Position numbers and translations under genes: made by a program. This document shows positions 1 through 15,494 of a stretch of 64,000 bases of DNA, in pieces; position 1 is the stretch's first letter; every line of letters begins with the position of its first letter. The notes beneath the pieces are model-generated. The model was not told the origin of the DNA. It made no database searches and saw only the letters and a program-made list of their open reading frames with translations. This DNA comes from Carallia brachiata (taxonomy: Eukaryota; Streptophyta; Magnoliopsida; Malpighiales; Rhizophoraceae): assembly GCA_021464245.1 (NCBI GenBank), contig JADCRB010000026.1:310001-374000 (forward strand), written 5' to 3'.

Positions 1-8
1 TGTTGCAG

Positions 9-3219
<3,211 letters not shown>

Positions 3220-4514
3220 GTTATATATTCTGCAGCAATCAAACTTCCGCATTGGCAAGCAAACACACCGATTTACACTTGAATACCCTAAAGTTGCTAG
3301 GTGTTACAATGTTTAGATGTGTAAGGTTCTTTATAGATTGGAAGAAAGAATCAAGCGTAAATATAATATTAAGTGTATGACACTCATTGTAGTAATTTTC
3401 CTAGAATTTTCATTGTAATAAATCAATGTTTCTTCATATATGTTAGCTCAAGAAGAAAGACTTGCAAAAATTTTAGTTTTCAATTTTTTTTGGGCAAACA
3501 CTTCTTGTTATGTTTCACTATTACATGTGACAACTCCATGTGGACATTGATACACATAATTGACACGGAATTGCTCATTTTCTATGATATTTTGTACTTT
3601 TCTTTTTTGGTTGGAAGATAAATTCATGAAGATGATGTGTCCAAGAAAATGTTAATGTACCAAGTCTTTTGAGTAACGTGATAGATATAACCCTACGGAA
3701 AACGTTGGTAGCATTAGAAAAATTGGACATGGAGGAGTCATACGTAACGTGGCTTGTGGGACTCACATATCACAAATTTTTTTCTTGAAATTCCAAAATT
3801 TTTTGTCAAAAAATAAATGATTTTACAACAATGATGATATAAATTGCTACATATTGGACAATATTTTGCAATGAATTAGCAGAAAAATGAATTTCAATTC
3901 AGTTGCAGTTTGTGTTTATTTCTTTTTTTCTTTTTTTTAGTAAATGTGTTTATTTCAGTTATAGACTGTATTATCCTTTGTTGAACAAAAAGTATTTTTG
4001 GGCGGGGTGGGCAACTTAAAATTTTAAAAAGCAATTTTATTATTTTTTGGGGTGAGTTCCACCTTCTGATTCCAGGGGCCATTCGGTTCATTTAAAAATA
4101 GAAATAAATAAATTATTGTAAATAAATAATAATGTTAATATAAAATAATTTAATATATATAAAACAAATACAAACTATACAAAAAAGTGTCCGCATGGGT
4201 CACCGCACTCTTCCGACGGCACTCTAAGATTTGCACCGCAACCCGCCCCGATGGCAAGGTGGCAATGACAAACTTTTTTTTTTAATTTTTTTTTATTTTT
4301 CATTTTCTAATGAGAAAAGTGGTTTTTTTTTTTTTATTTTTTTTTTATTTTTATGAGTTTGGTCTGGTCGAATGGGTTCGAGTCACTGTGTGTTTAGGCT
4401 GATTCGAATTGGATTGTTGGGCTGGGTTAATTTGGACATCCGTACTTGGAAACAATGCCAACGCTGCCGCTGAAAACTTATTGGCACACGTATAGCATAT
4501 TTATTGTCATAGTA
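3220..4514. other. Intergenic, AT-rich, no gene seen
   Basis: The first ~200 bases are the likely 3' UTR of the beta-glucosidase. The rest is AT-rich with several poly-T tracts (4276-4300, 4320-4355) and only short chance ORFs in all frames. I see no protein family, RNA gene or clear repeat boundary here. Confidence 0.6.
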
Positions 4515-5322
4515 GGGGCGTTTGGTTTACGTTGTGGTGTTGTCGATTGCTTATTATTATGAATTAATGTTGTTTATTATTAATGTTGTTTATTAATAAA
4601 ATAAAATTATAGTGTTTGATTAATTAATATTAATTATTATTGATTAAACTAAAAAATGACTCTTTTAAATATTTTATTTATATTTTATTATAATAAAAGT
4701 CTTTTTACTTCTATTTCATCTAAATTAATTTTATAAAAATATATTTTATGTATTTATAAATAAAAATTATTAAATGTGTAATTTAAAGATTAAGTATAAT
4801 TTATAATAAATATTATTATTTTTAAAAATATTAATTTTACTATATAAATAACTATACTAAAAAAATATTATCATTTTTATTTTAAAAATTATTGTTTATA
4901 CAATAAAAAATAAAAAAGAGATAATTGTTGAGATCAATGCATTTAAAATAATATTGGTTGCCTGAACCGAAGAAACAGATATTAGTTGCATTTGCAGAGA
5001 TCTTTCCGGTGAGCAAAACAAAAGACAGAAAAATATTTTTTTAATATATGTAGGCCCTGCGTCGTACGATTTATGCGGTCCAAACATCTACTTGGTCCTC
5101 AATCCGGTATTTGTTTGCGGCAGCGGCAGCACTGTCCTTTTCAATAAGGTAATTTTGTAATTGTCTTATTTATTAATTGGTGATCGTAATAAAAAGTAAG
5201 GGTCCTACTTTTTCAATAATTTGCAGCATTTATCAGCAACAACACAAAGGAAAATTAATCAAATATCATTTTGGTCTTATTTTTTAATTTTTAACAGCAA
5301 CAACAGCTCTTTTCAGCAAGGA
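4515..5322 (-). mobile_element. hAT-like MITE remnant, copy 1
   Basis: Begins with GGGGCGTTTGGTTTAC. The interior matches, in reverse complement, the element at 52648-53332: the stretch around 4598-4650 aligns nearly base for base with the complement of 53215-53290, and the CAGCAACAACAGC segment near 5298-5310 corresponds to the other end. The expected second terminus is not clear, so this copy looks eroded or truncated. No coding capacity. The hAT assignment rests only on the GTTTGGTT-type terminus and is tentative. Confidence 0.5.
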
Positions 5323-6949
5323 TGTGATCATGTGAAGCAGCCCATAAACTTGGGGTTTGGGCTCTATTTGTCTGGGCCTCTGGGCCTAACGCGAAAAAGG
5401 AAAATCCCGATCAGTTGTGTTTTCATGTACAAAATTAGTGTTTCAAAGGGTAGCAAAATTTACCACCTCTTGTTGCTCTATAGGCCATTGCAATGCATCC
5501 ATGATGCTTGCTAAGGTCATGGTTCGAGGAATGGTAGCAATAACGACAAACAATACCCAAAACAAGAAAGAAAAATATGGAGCAACTTAAACTATATCAA
5601 AATTTTCAAGTTTGTTAGTTAAGCACAAGAAGATTTCTCCATAAATCAGCAAGAGACAACAAAGCTGTTGTGTCATCTTGGACTAATCATTAACCATTTG
5701 TAGCAAAAGAAGTTCCATATGTTGTTGGTATCTTGTTGGTCACTGGCCTCTCTCGTTTTCCATTTTAATTATTGGGACTGCAAACAATTCAACGTTAAAT
5801 TCGAAATGCATTTCCTAAGGATTATTCTTGTCTCCGGTTAATAATTACTTGAGTGTGACAGAATAATGTTCAAATGATAGAACTTGATAGGCAGAGTATG
5901 ATAAATCAAGTCAATCTGAGTTTTGATATGTTCAGACTTGACTTATTAACATTTTGATTTAGTTTGGTTCAATAAGAATATGTTACCCTTGAACTTCACT
6001 CATTTATAGTCTTTTAATTTAAAAATGCAACTTTTGATTTAAGATTGATAAAAATCTTAGTTTGACTTGTTTATGACATACAACTTAACATTTTTTGAGC
6101 TTAGAATGAATAATAGGTAAACGAGCCTTATTGAGTTTTCAAAACGAGCCTTAGATGAGTCTTTAAAATAAATTTACATCGAGTTTTAGACGAACCCATA
6201 TTAAGACAAGTATTGTCAGTATTAAACAAGCTCGTTATAAATATAAATCAATCAAACAACATACTCTTCAAATTTGACTCATTTATATGAATTCTAAAAA
6301 TATGATTGGGATGACCTACATTTGACCCAAAAATTGTAAATTTAGGATTTGTTTGTTTGCCGTAAATTTTTTTTTAGAAAAATATTTTTCTCATTTTCCA
6401 ATATTTGGCGCACTGAAAAATGACAATCAACGTAAAATATTTGCATGGTCAATGGAAAATATACATTAATTTTTTCTGTAAATTAACTTCCTCTTGTGAA
6501 AACAGGAAGTTATTTTATGCAAAATTACAAGACGCAACAACTACATGAAAGAGAGCGCAGGATAGATAGAAGTCACTGTTATCAATCCCTCAATCGCCAG
6601 CCTTACCACATGGTCATCGCCGGTTTGCCATCCCATTGCTGCCGACGTCACGGTCGCTTTATTGTTGAGCTTTTTTTTTTTTCCTCCTCCCTCCACAAAT
6701 TTAATTGATCGCACTGGGCAAACTCACCTGTTCATCGGGTAAATTTTTGTCAGACAAATTGTTCAATACATTAATTTTTTTTTTTGTTTTTTTTTTCTAT
6801 TGAAAAATCTATTAAGTAATAAGTTACATAATATCATTAATTCTCTCTAATTTTATAAATTTCATGTTATTTTTATTAAAATTAAAACCCAAAACTTCTA
6901 AACTAAAAATAAAAATTATACGTTCAAGTTATTGGAAAAAGAGTCCTGT
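5323..6949. other. Intergenic, AT-rich, no gene seen
   Basis: AT-rich DNA with short chance ORFs. The stretch 6110-6250 contains degenerate repeats of an ACGAGCCTTA-like word, and 6345-6480 resembles the edge of another GTTTGTTTG-type MITE, but I cannot define ends for either. Nothing coding is supported. Confidence 0.5.
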
Positions 6950-7153
6950 TAGGTGGACGGGATTAGGTGGACGGAAAATAGACCAAAATTTTTTTTTGTG
7001 CAACCAGATGCTTAATTTTTACAACGAAAAAATATATGAAAAAATATTTCAAAATTTGTTGTAATAATTCAGTTTCTCATTACACAAAAAATTATCTAAT
7101 TACATAAAAAAATTCTCACGTCTATTTTCCGTCCACTAAATTCCGTCTACCTA
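6950..7153. mobile_element. Compact TIR element (MITE), ~204 bp
   Basis: The left end TAGGTGGACGGGATTAGGTG and the reverse complement of the right end (TAGGTAGACGGAATTTAGTG) agree and continue into GGACGGAAAATAGAC on both sides, so the inverted repeats are about 35 bp with few mismatches. Each terminal repeat itself contains the word TTAGGTGGACGG or a variant twice. The interior is AT-rich and non-coding. The superfamily is not assignable because I cannot fix the target-site duplication. Confidence 0.75.
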
Positions 7154-8194
7154 TATTTTTCCTTGAAAAAATTGGGTTTCTTCCAAAGTTTGCAAAAGGA
7201 CAGTTCTATTTTAGCGCGGCGCTTAATGGGCCCTTAATGGATCACGCGCAAATGAAGCGCAATAAAAAAAAAAGGACCGTATGGAAGCCGTGGAGAATCG
7301 TATATTTTGACAAGCAAATCACTACAAATTTGGGTTGACCCTATCAAAGCAGCTGTCCCTGGTGATTATCAAGAGAACAACTCTAATCTAATATGTTGGC
7401 ATGGATAATGACAGAAATTTTTGTATAGTGCCCATTGGTCTTGGGCCATTAACAAGCTTATTTATATAAGGAATTAAACATTTCAAATTATAATGAATAT
7501 TGAATATATTCATGGCTTTTGGTTTGGTTTGTTAGACAATGTTTAGGTAACTGAAGCACAAGTTCATGCAGTCACGGGATTTGAATGAGATTTTCTTTCC
7601 TTTCTTGCTTTTCTGCATTAAATTGTTCATACTCCATAGTCAAAATTTCCTCATGCCAAATAGAAACAGCAATAAATGGATGCGAGCTGGTTCAAGTAAA
7701 CATCCATCTACAGCTAAGAATAGAGCTGCCAAAGTAAATGTAAATCTTTTTATTTGGTAATGCTGCTTGTTCATTCAGATTGTGTAATCTGTTGTTTAAG
7801 GAAATGAATATATTGAAATTTAATTATTCTATGTATATCTTCCTATATTAAATGATATATCTCTTATACAGGTAACTAAGCAAGTAGTTAGGCCTAAATC
7901 AGAATTCCCTTTTCCCGGAGATTTTTGTAACTTTGTTTACCTTGTAACTTTGGATTTAGCAGATGAAACTCTTGAAAAATTTACTTACAAGAGTTTTATT
8001 ACGCAGTTTAATCTTAAAAAATAATAAAATAATCAGGTAATTCATCCAACAGTATTTAATAAATCCATATCACTTGTTGCTACTGTTTTGCTTCCTGCTT
8101 ATAATTAAGGCCCATAAAATTTTTCACCAAGTCAAATTTTGAATACCAATAACACAATTTCAATCGATTTAGTTTCACAACTATATTGTTAATA
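7154..8194. other. Intergenic, no gene seen
   Basis: AT-rich. Only short ORFs such as 7566-7760 occur, and these show no recognisable family. No repeat structure stands out. Confidence 0.5.
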
Positions 8195-8310
8195 CAAATA
8201 AGTTCATCAATGAGTTATGGTATTGGTATTCGAGTCGTATTTAGAGTTAATGGTCCTGGGTTTGATTCACAATTACAACCAATTAGCCACGAAAAAAAAA
8301 AAAAAAAAGA
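8195..8310 (+). mobile_element. tRNA-derived SINE candidate
   Basis: A tRNA-like promoter pattern is followed by an A-tail. A degenerate B box lies in TCCTGGGTTTGATTCAC (8264-8280), and an A-run occupies about 8292-8308. The A-box region around 8213-8230 is weak. A degenerate SINE copy is more likely than a tRNA gene because no cloverleaf can be folded from it by eye. Confidence 0.35.
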
Positions 8311-9890
8311 AACTAGCCAGGTTCAGATAAGAATTTTCTCCTCTACTAAGGGATGGGAAAATTTTTATTAGGCAAATCTGCGTGAATCCGACCTGATTGA
8401 ATGGCAGATACTAAAATGATGAGTAAAATCTAAATATCTATATCTAACATGTAAGCTATCAATGATTTGATTTGGCATTAAGGGCCAGATCTCCATCTAA
8501 GCAGTAATTCTCATCCAGGGATAAGATTCATTTGATTACTAGTGAATCGAATTGTATGGCGCTAACACAAAAAGAAAGGTTTCTTCGTGAGATTTTTTGA
8601 AGCAAAGTGCAAAGTAGAGGTTCCAGTGCAAAAATGTTACATGGATGCTGACACAAACACAAAATCACACATTTTTACTATTATAAACCTAGGTACATGT
8701 TTTTAATCTTGCAATTCACGACTACAAATTAATGACGAGAACGAACAAAAAAATGTACAATTAATGATTATAATAATGTAATAGAAACACACATATATTT
8801 TGTATTAAATTTTGTGTCTCTAAAATGAGGATGAATATATAATGAGTTTTGATATATCAGCAAATATCCTAGTACACCAATGTGGCATGGTATAGCTGAA
8901 GGGCAGACAAAAAATGAGCAGAGAAGTAACATTTGGGGAGTTCTGAAATTTCACTGCCAGTAGTAGTAGGAGCAGCAGGAGTATCAATGCGGGTGTGAGC
9001 TAGCTAACTTATCCGCGCAGCAAAGACAAAATAAGGTATAGTTTGGATGTTGCAGCCTCAGAGTTTTGCAAAGAAATTGTTAAATCTTTGAAATGCTTAT
9101 TCATCGGGATCCTCAAAAAGACCCCAGTAAATCCTGACCGTCCAATCTCATGCCGAATGGCTCTCATTCGAGTACACGTGCTTCCTATCTTTTCTTCCCC
9201 CTTTTTAATGTTTTGCTTCCATGCATGGAATTCTCCTCCAACTAGAGCACAAAACAAAAGGAGGAAGAGGAAGAGAGAGATAGAGAGAGTGTGTGTGTGT
9301 GGTAGAGAGAGAAAGAGTCATGCTTGTGCTTTGATTGTTCTTTTATAGAGGCCTGTTCATCGCCATCATTAGCGACCCATCATCTTCAACAACATAAAAA
9401 AAAAAAAAAAAGGAAAAAATCCCAAAAAGCTTTGATTTTGATTTCTTCTTTGCCATTAAAACGCACCCCCACCTCACCAATCCACCATTAGTCCATCACC
9501 ATTTATTTTTGGACATTGAAGAGGTGTAGTGTAGAGGCTATAATAAGGGGGCTTAATGTGTGTAACTTAAAGATGCGATTTGAAAGGAGGCCTTTTTTGT
9601 GGGTCTGATCTTTTTACTTCACAGAAACTGTCACGTCTATCCCTCTTTCTCTCTCTCAAACGCTTTTGATTGATTCTCCTGACCCATTGATACTGAAAAA
9701 GGAACAAACTTTGTGATCTGTTTCTTCTTCTTTTTTATTTCGTCTTTCTGCTTCTGTTCTTGATCTGGATTTGATTCCTTGCTTATTTTCTGCTATCTGC
9801 CAGAAAATGCAGCATCTTTTGAAGGGAATTTGAGGTAACCAAACAGCTGATCTAGTTCTTCTACTGTGCAATTTGATTGATTTCAAAGCG
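8311..9890. promoter_or_regulatory. Upstream region and presumed 5' leader of the C2H2 gene
   Basis: 8311-9260 is intergenic with nothing recognised. Simple GA/GT repeats at 9258-9316 and a pyrimidine-rich stretch (9640-9740) precede the ATG at 9891, which is typical of plant core promoters and leaders. TTTTATAGAG near 9341-9350 could be a TATA-like element. No transcription start can be fixed from sequence alone. Confidence 0.35.
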
Positions 9891-11432
9891 ATGGAAACCA
9901 ATCAGGATAAGAAGTTTATATGCAAGTTTTGCAACAAGAAGTATCCTTGTGGCAAGTCCTTAGGTGGGCACATTCGAATCCATCTGAATAATAGCAGCTC
10001 GACCGCTGCTGCTGCTGCTGCCGATATAACAGAAGGAGAGGATGCTAACATCAAGAGTTCAGGGCCTACAGCATCAGCAGCAGCAACTGCATCGGCTGGC
10101 AGTGGCCAATCTGGCTATGGTCTTAGAGAGAATCCAAAGAAGACAAAGTGGTTCACAATTGAACGAAACAACAATGCTCTACTTCCAGATAAGTTGTGCA
10201 AAGAATGTGGTAAAGGGTTCCAATCCTTGAAAGCGTTATGTGGTCACATGGCATGTCACTCCAAGAACAGCAGCTACTTTGAAGATCATTCCGGGACCAG
10301 CGAAAAGCTTAAAGAGCTACTGGTTGAGGATAGCCAGTCGGACACCGAGACATCGTCGACTCCGAGCAAGAGAAGGAGATCCGAGAGGACGAGATACAAG
10401 GCCATTATTGGTGCCAACTCTTCTTCATTATCTTTTGCAAATGGTGGTGGTTCTCTGTCTTCTGCTTCTGGCATGGAGGAAGAGCAAGAAGAAGTGGCTA
10501 TGTGCTTGATGATGTTGTCTAGGGACTCTGGCTTCAAAGGGTGCTTTGGTTCGGTTGCAGATTCTTCAGATAACAATTCTTCAATTTTAGAGATTAAGAA
10601 GAACCATGTCAAATGCCTGTATAATGGGAATGGGGTTTTGGGTGTGAAGAAAGCAAAGAAAAGGGAGGTGAATTCTGTTATTGAAAATGATGGTTCTGTG
10701 GATTCTGGTTCTGGGTATTTTATGAATGGACCAAGAACAGTTGAATCTGATGTTTCTACTGATGGGTTTACTAAGATTGGTGAATTGAAGAAGAGTCAAG
10801 TAGAATTCAGCCCGAGATTTGAGAAAGACTTCGAAGCTGAATCAGGGAAGAGGTTGAGCAGGTTTAGGCGTGTTAAAGCAGAATTAGGAAAAATCTTATC
10901 TGAGAAAGATGGATATGATCGAGCTGATAATTCAAGCAAGAGATACAAGAATGGCTCTTACGATGCTGAATTTGATCACAGCAATGGTCAAAAGCAAGGC
11001 AAAATCTTCTTGCTTGGGGGAAACAGAACTAGTAATGGAAAGGCCAAAGTCTGGAACGATTCGCTTAATGACAGTAATGAGAACAGCATAGACACCGATT
11101 ATGTTCCTATTCCACTGACTAATAGTGGTAGGATGATCAAATCTCCCAGTGGGAAGAAGCCAATTAAGCAGAAGTTGGCTGGCAGTGCAGAGAAGAATGT
11201 GAAGTCGAAAAAGGGCAAGATGCATGAATGCCCATTCTGCTGCAAAGTTTTCCGTTCGGGTCAGGCTCTTGGGGGCCACAAGAGGTCCCATTTTGTTGGA
11301 AGTGGTGAGGATAGTACTGTGGTGATCAAATCACCACAGGAAGCCCCTGGGATACCTGTGCCTGCGCTAATTGATCTTAATCTTCCTCCTTCTCCAATGG
11401 TGGAAGACGCAAATGGGTTCGTACCATGGTAA
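9891..11432 (+). CDS. Three-finger C2H2 (Q-type) zinc finger protein with EAR motif
   Basis: Intronless, 513 aa. The in-frame reading extends 18 bases upstream only through a TTG, so ATG 9891 (METNQDKK) is the start. The three C2H2 fingers are widely spaced: residues 11-31 (core KSLGGH), 103-123 (KALCGH) and 447-467 (canonical QALGGH). All have the Cys-X2-Cys-X12-His-X3-His spacing. A basic stretch KRRRSERTRYK after the second finger is a likely nuclear signal. DLNLPP at 495-500 is a C-terminal EAR motif, known to recruit TOPLESS-type corepressors, so a nuclear transcriptional repressor is inferred. The long middle is Ser/Asn-rich and low-complexity, with an Ala run near residues 39-44. The layout resembles the ZAT/DAZ-like Q-type proteins, but I do not recognise a particular orthologue. 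The first two fingers depart from QALGGH, so their DNA contacts may differ. Confidence 0.93.
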   Translation: METNQDKKFICKFCNKKYPCGKSLGGHIRIHLNNSSSTAAAAAADITEGEDANIKSSGPTASAAATASAGSGQSGYGLRENPKKTKWFTIERNNNALLPDKLCKECGKGFQSLKALCGHMACHSKNSSYFEDHSGTSEKLKELLVEDSQSDTETSSTPSKRRRSERTRYKAIIGANSSSLSFANGGGSLSSASGMEEEQEEVAMCLMMLSRDSGFKGCFGSVADSSDNNSSILEIKKNHVKCLYNGNGVLGVKKAKKREVNSVIENDGSVDSGSGYFMNGPRTVESDVSTDGFTKIGELKKSQVEFSPRFEKDFEAESGKRLSRFRRVKAELGKILSEKDGYDRADNSSKRYKNGSYDAEFDHSNGQKQGKIFLLGGNRTSNGKAKVWNDSLNDSNENSIDTDYVPIPLTNSGRMIKSPSGKKPIKQKLAGSAEKNVKSKKGKMHECPFCCKVFRSGQALGGHKRSHFVGSGEDSTVVIKSPQEAPGIPVPALIDLNLPPSPMVEDANGFVPW

Positions 11433-13442
11433 ATTCTCAAGTTGCTCAAGTGGGGAAGAAGTTCTGACAAACCTTTCAATCATGGTGGTTACCATTGCAG
11501 ATTCGAGCAATGCTAGAGTGTATAGACAGGTTGGTGAATGTTTTCGTTACCTTTGCTTCGGATTCAAGGATGTCTAATGGAGATAGATGCCTTGGCAATT
11601 GTGGCTCATGAAAAGTAAGCAGGAGTTTGGTCTAGTTAATACTACTATTTCTATCCTAGGAACTTTCTCATTCAAAAATTTTAGATTTATAAGTAAGTCT
11701 CATGTGTTGGAGAACATGAATATATTTCTTTGCTGTTTAGTTTCCTTGAATTATTTCAACAAATGCAGCCTTATGATTTACACACCTGATTCTCACTTTT
11801 AGTTGTGCATGTATTATGATCTTTTGCGAAGCAAAATCGATTGCTAACATCACAAAATGCCATCTCTGTACTGATCCTAAAAGTATCACAGACCACCTGC
11901 TTTGCTTGATGGAGGGAAGTTTCCTTTCCAAGTTTTACAATATAAACCACTCTCTCCCTTCGCAAAGTCTGAAGTCTCGTGCACTGAAAATGCTCTTTAA
12001 TCCGTGGTTTTACATTCACGTCTATGTTCCACAGTCTAAAAAAGAGGAAAAAATTCTATGTTTCACTACCATCTGGCCATTTGATCTCTGGTAAGTGGTA
12101 TACAATGTGTCCCCTAGCAACCTCGGAGAAAAGTCTATGTATGGCCTACTGGTGATTAGGACTCACTTTCTGGCATGGAATTCAGCAAATGAGGCCTGGT
12201 ACTGGAGTCAGCACCGTCGCTTCTACGCAATATGCGGCGTGGAAGAGGCTTAAAATGGAGTCAATAGTATTAGGATTTTGTGTTCTCCTCCAAAGTAACA
12301 AATTAGCTCCCCTTACACTGGGAGTGAATACGTGTGTAGTTGGTAGGCTACTCTTGAGCTTCAAGCCTTCAAGACTGGACAAGAGATGATTTGGTCTGTA
12401 GTATCATGAATTATCAAAGTTTTGTTCACTTTTTATTGTCAAAGATGCAATTTGGTTCAAAGGTGGTTGCATAGTCACCTACCATTATCCATAATTGTTC
12501 TCATTATTTTTGGTTCTCTCTAGCTGACAGCTTTGATTTTAATTTTAGTCTGCATTACACCGTCTATTCTAGTCTGTTCTATTTGCCTCCTTATGCCAAT
12601 GGTTTAAGAGAAAGAAAGTCAGAAAAAATTATTCCATTATAATTTAGTAATCATGAATTTAAATTTTAAAAAAGTTTCTTTATTAAAATAAAAAAAAGAC
12701 TGTATAAATTAACTATTTTTTAAACCTCACAAATTGTCTCATTTACTGAATTTTGCTCTTTATTTTTTTTAATGCCAATAGTTTAAGAATTATATTGCAC
12801 CGGTCAGCAATCATTCAACTGTTCGATTCTTACATATGTTTATTGTCTGTAATATAATAGGTTTATGATTTAGCCACTTGAAAGTGGAAAAGAAAAAAGT
12901 AATAATAGTTGGAGAAAAAGCCCATCTTGGTCTATGATTTTGAGATGCCCCGAAAAGAAAAACTGGTTGCAAATCAGCCATGACACAATATAAGATAGGA
13001 AAAAATTGATGTTCGGTTGATTACAAAGCTAAAAAAGGAAAACAAAAAGCAAATTAATTAGGGCACAAAGTAAAAACAATTTTCAGTGTGCGTATGTTCT
13101 GTGTGTGCTTTGAGAGAAACAACAGGGGACCACTTTTGTTAGCCTGTATGGGCCAAAGTCAGCTCGCGAAAATGCAAATGGGTCATGGTCTAAACAAAAA
13201 GAACCATTCTACTGAGAATATAACAATACTTAATTAATTCCATGTGATCGCCTTGCTAAATATGGACAAGACTCAAGTCTGGTTAAAATAACAATAAAAT
13301 ATAGTTTAATGGTACTGAGGCGTCTCCACAGATGAAAGTATAGAGTAAAAAAATTGGATTGCACCTTTTAGGAGTCCAAATTCTATGGTGGAAGAAGTTG
13401 ACAATAATTTTCATTTAGACCACCGAATTCTAAATTTTGGTG
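11433..13442. other. 3' flank of the C2H2 gene and intergenic DNA
   Basis: The first few hundred bases are the likely 3' UTR. Around 12182-12389 the composition is less AT-rich and both strands are open for ~66 codons, but neither frame resembles a known protein. It may be a transposon relic. The rest is AT-rich with no gene or clear repeat. Confidence 0.45.
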
Positions 13443-14166
13443 ATTAGGATGTACACGGATCGGTTTGTACCGGTTTGAATCTCATATTAACATTAAAGTG
13501 AAATCAGTTACGCTGTTATAAATGGTTGTAGATTGTTTGATCAGTTTAGCGATTTGGATCATTATTCGATCGAGAGTTTAATTTCTGTTATTCAACTTAT
13601 TATTCTATTTACAAACCAAAGCAGTATCCCACCCATTTTTCATGGAATCTCCATTTCAAATATGAACAACAAGAAGGTTAAAGTGATAAAATGAGCTGGA
13701 ACCAGTAACTTTACAATAGTATTCAATGTTTGTGATCGCTAACGGTTAACAATTAGTGTACACAAAAAAAAAAGGTATCAACACTAATATACTAATGTAT
13801 ATGTACATAATAATACTTTCCACATGATTCATATACGGTCGAAAATATAATAATATAAATGTGATTTATACTTTGCATTTTTGAGAGCATTTTGAGCTAT
13901 AACTATATTGAGGTATGGACGTAGAAATAATAAAGACAGTTGAATTTTATATGTGACTCATATCTTTACAAAATAAGTTCACAATTTTAATAATATATGA
14001 TCATCAGTTCGATTTGGATGGTTTTAAGATTTTTAATACTACAAACAAACTATTGAGTGTAGTTTGTTTAAATTATAAAGCACAATCAATTTGTTTACGA
14101 CGATTTTGATGGTTTCGGTTATCAGTTAGATTATATGGGTTGGGCGAGTTAGTGTACACTTTTACT
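13443..14166. mobile_element. Candidate TIR element with GTACAC ends
   Basis: A GATGTACACGGATCGG start at about 13449 faces GCGAGTTAGTGTACAC at about 14144-14159, which reads GTGTACACTAACTCGC inverted. The shared GTACAC core and the pronoun-like GGTTTG/ACCGG words resemble degenerate plant hAT-type MITEs. The match between the ends is short, so this is only a candidate. The interior is non-coding. Confidence 0.3.
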
Positions 14167-14938
14167 AGCAATTACTATTTAAATTCCAATCTTTGGGGGC
14201 AAAAATTGAATGATTAGCATATTCCTTCGATCAAAATTTTGACCAACGATTATCGGTTTTTTTTTTTTTTTTTAAAGAAAAAGAACATAACGCTTTCTTT
14301 TCTCTATTGGAATAGATCAATGGGCCACAGTTAGTTAGCTGGCGTTATACTAAATCCAAGTGCTATTTAAGGGGGTATCAGTAATCAGTCTACCGTATTG
14401 AAATGGCACGTTGAAAACAAGGGTCAGTCTTGTGGCTCCAAATGGCCTAATTAGCCGTGATATGAGGGAAAAGAAAGCAACAAAATTTGGCACTTCCAAC
14501 GGGTCTTTTAGTCTTCCATCATTGATAAGTCATTCGTTCACTAGCCCCCCCTCTCTTCTCCTCTAAACATGTTGTTTTAAGAGAAGATCAGCTTCTTGGG
14601 AATTAGTTAGTGCTTATCCTAAGACTTAAAAGTAAAGGGAATTAGTTAGTGCTTATCCTAAGATTTAAAATAAAGGAAAATATTAGGAGTAAAATTTAAG
14701 TAGTAACAAAGTGATATTAATTATTAGATGATTAAAATTAAAAAAAAAATTATTAAATATTATTGAATAAATTGTATGATTATTTTATTTATATTTAAAA
14801 TTAAACTGCATGATAACACTCTAAAATGAAAGTAGGATTGATGCTGTTGTTTATTTGGATAGGGCTTACCTCTTCAATATAAAGCATTGACTTTATCTAG
14901 AGGACTGAAAATAAAGTGGCATAGGACAAGTTTTGGTT

Positions 14939-14969
<31 letters not shown>

Positions 14970-15097
14970 GGGTAACGTATCGTTGAAAAGATGATTACAC
15001 TTGCAAGAATGTGAGAGATATAAGGAAAGCATCTTAGACGGAATTGTGGAGGAGATATTAGAGTTGAAACCATTTTTTTCCTTCCTCCTTAAAGGAC
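14167..15097. other. Intergenic with a 39-bp tandem duplication
   Basis: AT-rich. At 14598-14674 a 39-bp unit starting GGGAATTAGTTAGTGC is repeated twice with one substitution and one deletion. A poly-T tract lies at 14950-14970. No coding sequence is supported. Confidence 0.55.
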
Positions 15098-15108
15098 AAT
15101 TAGAATTA

Positions 15109-15494
15109 GAGGTTACAAAAGTTGATTAGACTCAAATAATCCAATTTAACATTATTGAAATCGATTTAACCTAGTATTATGTATTGATTGAAAAACTTAT
15201 GGACCCAAAATGCGAAACTCAAATAATCCTAATTAAAAATAACTCAAAACTTAAATAAACCAAAACTCGAATTCGATTATTTAGAGATCAAAGTTCGAAA
15301 GATCTTAAATTTAATATATTCAAAATTTAAAATATTTAAAACCCGAAATTTGGTGAATTCGTAAACTGAAATATCCAAAATTTGAATAACCTGAGATTCA
15401 ATAAATCCAAATCCGATAAACTCATAACCTAAAATATCCAAAATTTGAAATAGCCTGATTCAAATTTGACCTGATCTACTCAATTGTCACCTCT
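15109..15494. mobile_element. TIR element with perfect 11-bp target duplication
   Basis: The left end GAGGTTACAA and the right end, inverted, (A)GAGGTGACAA form short terminal inverted repeats. Immediately outside both, AATTAGAATTA occurs at 15098-15108 and 15495-15505, a perfect direct repeat that reads as the target-site duplication. About 386 bp long. The interior is made of degenerate AAACTCRAAAT-like words and has no ORF. A 9-11-bp duplication would suit a Mutator-type element. Confidence 0.65.

Noticed and set aside
9873..9890. N-terminal extension of the C2H2 protein
   Set aside because: The extension begins at a TTG, not ATG. The first ATG is at 9891 and gives the expected short N-terminus before the first finger.
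10286..11479. Antisense and out-of-frame ORFs over the C2H2 gene
   Set aside because: They are shadows of the real coding strand, with no family resemblance.
12182..12389. Two opposed 66-codon ORFs in less AT-rich DNA
   Set aside because: Neither matches a known protein, and both are short with no splice-linked exons nearby. At most a transposon relic.
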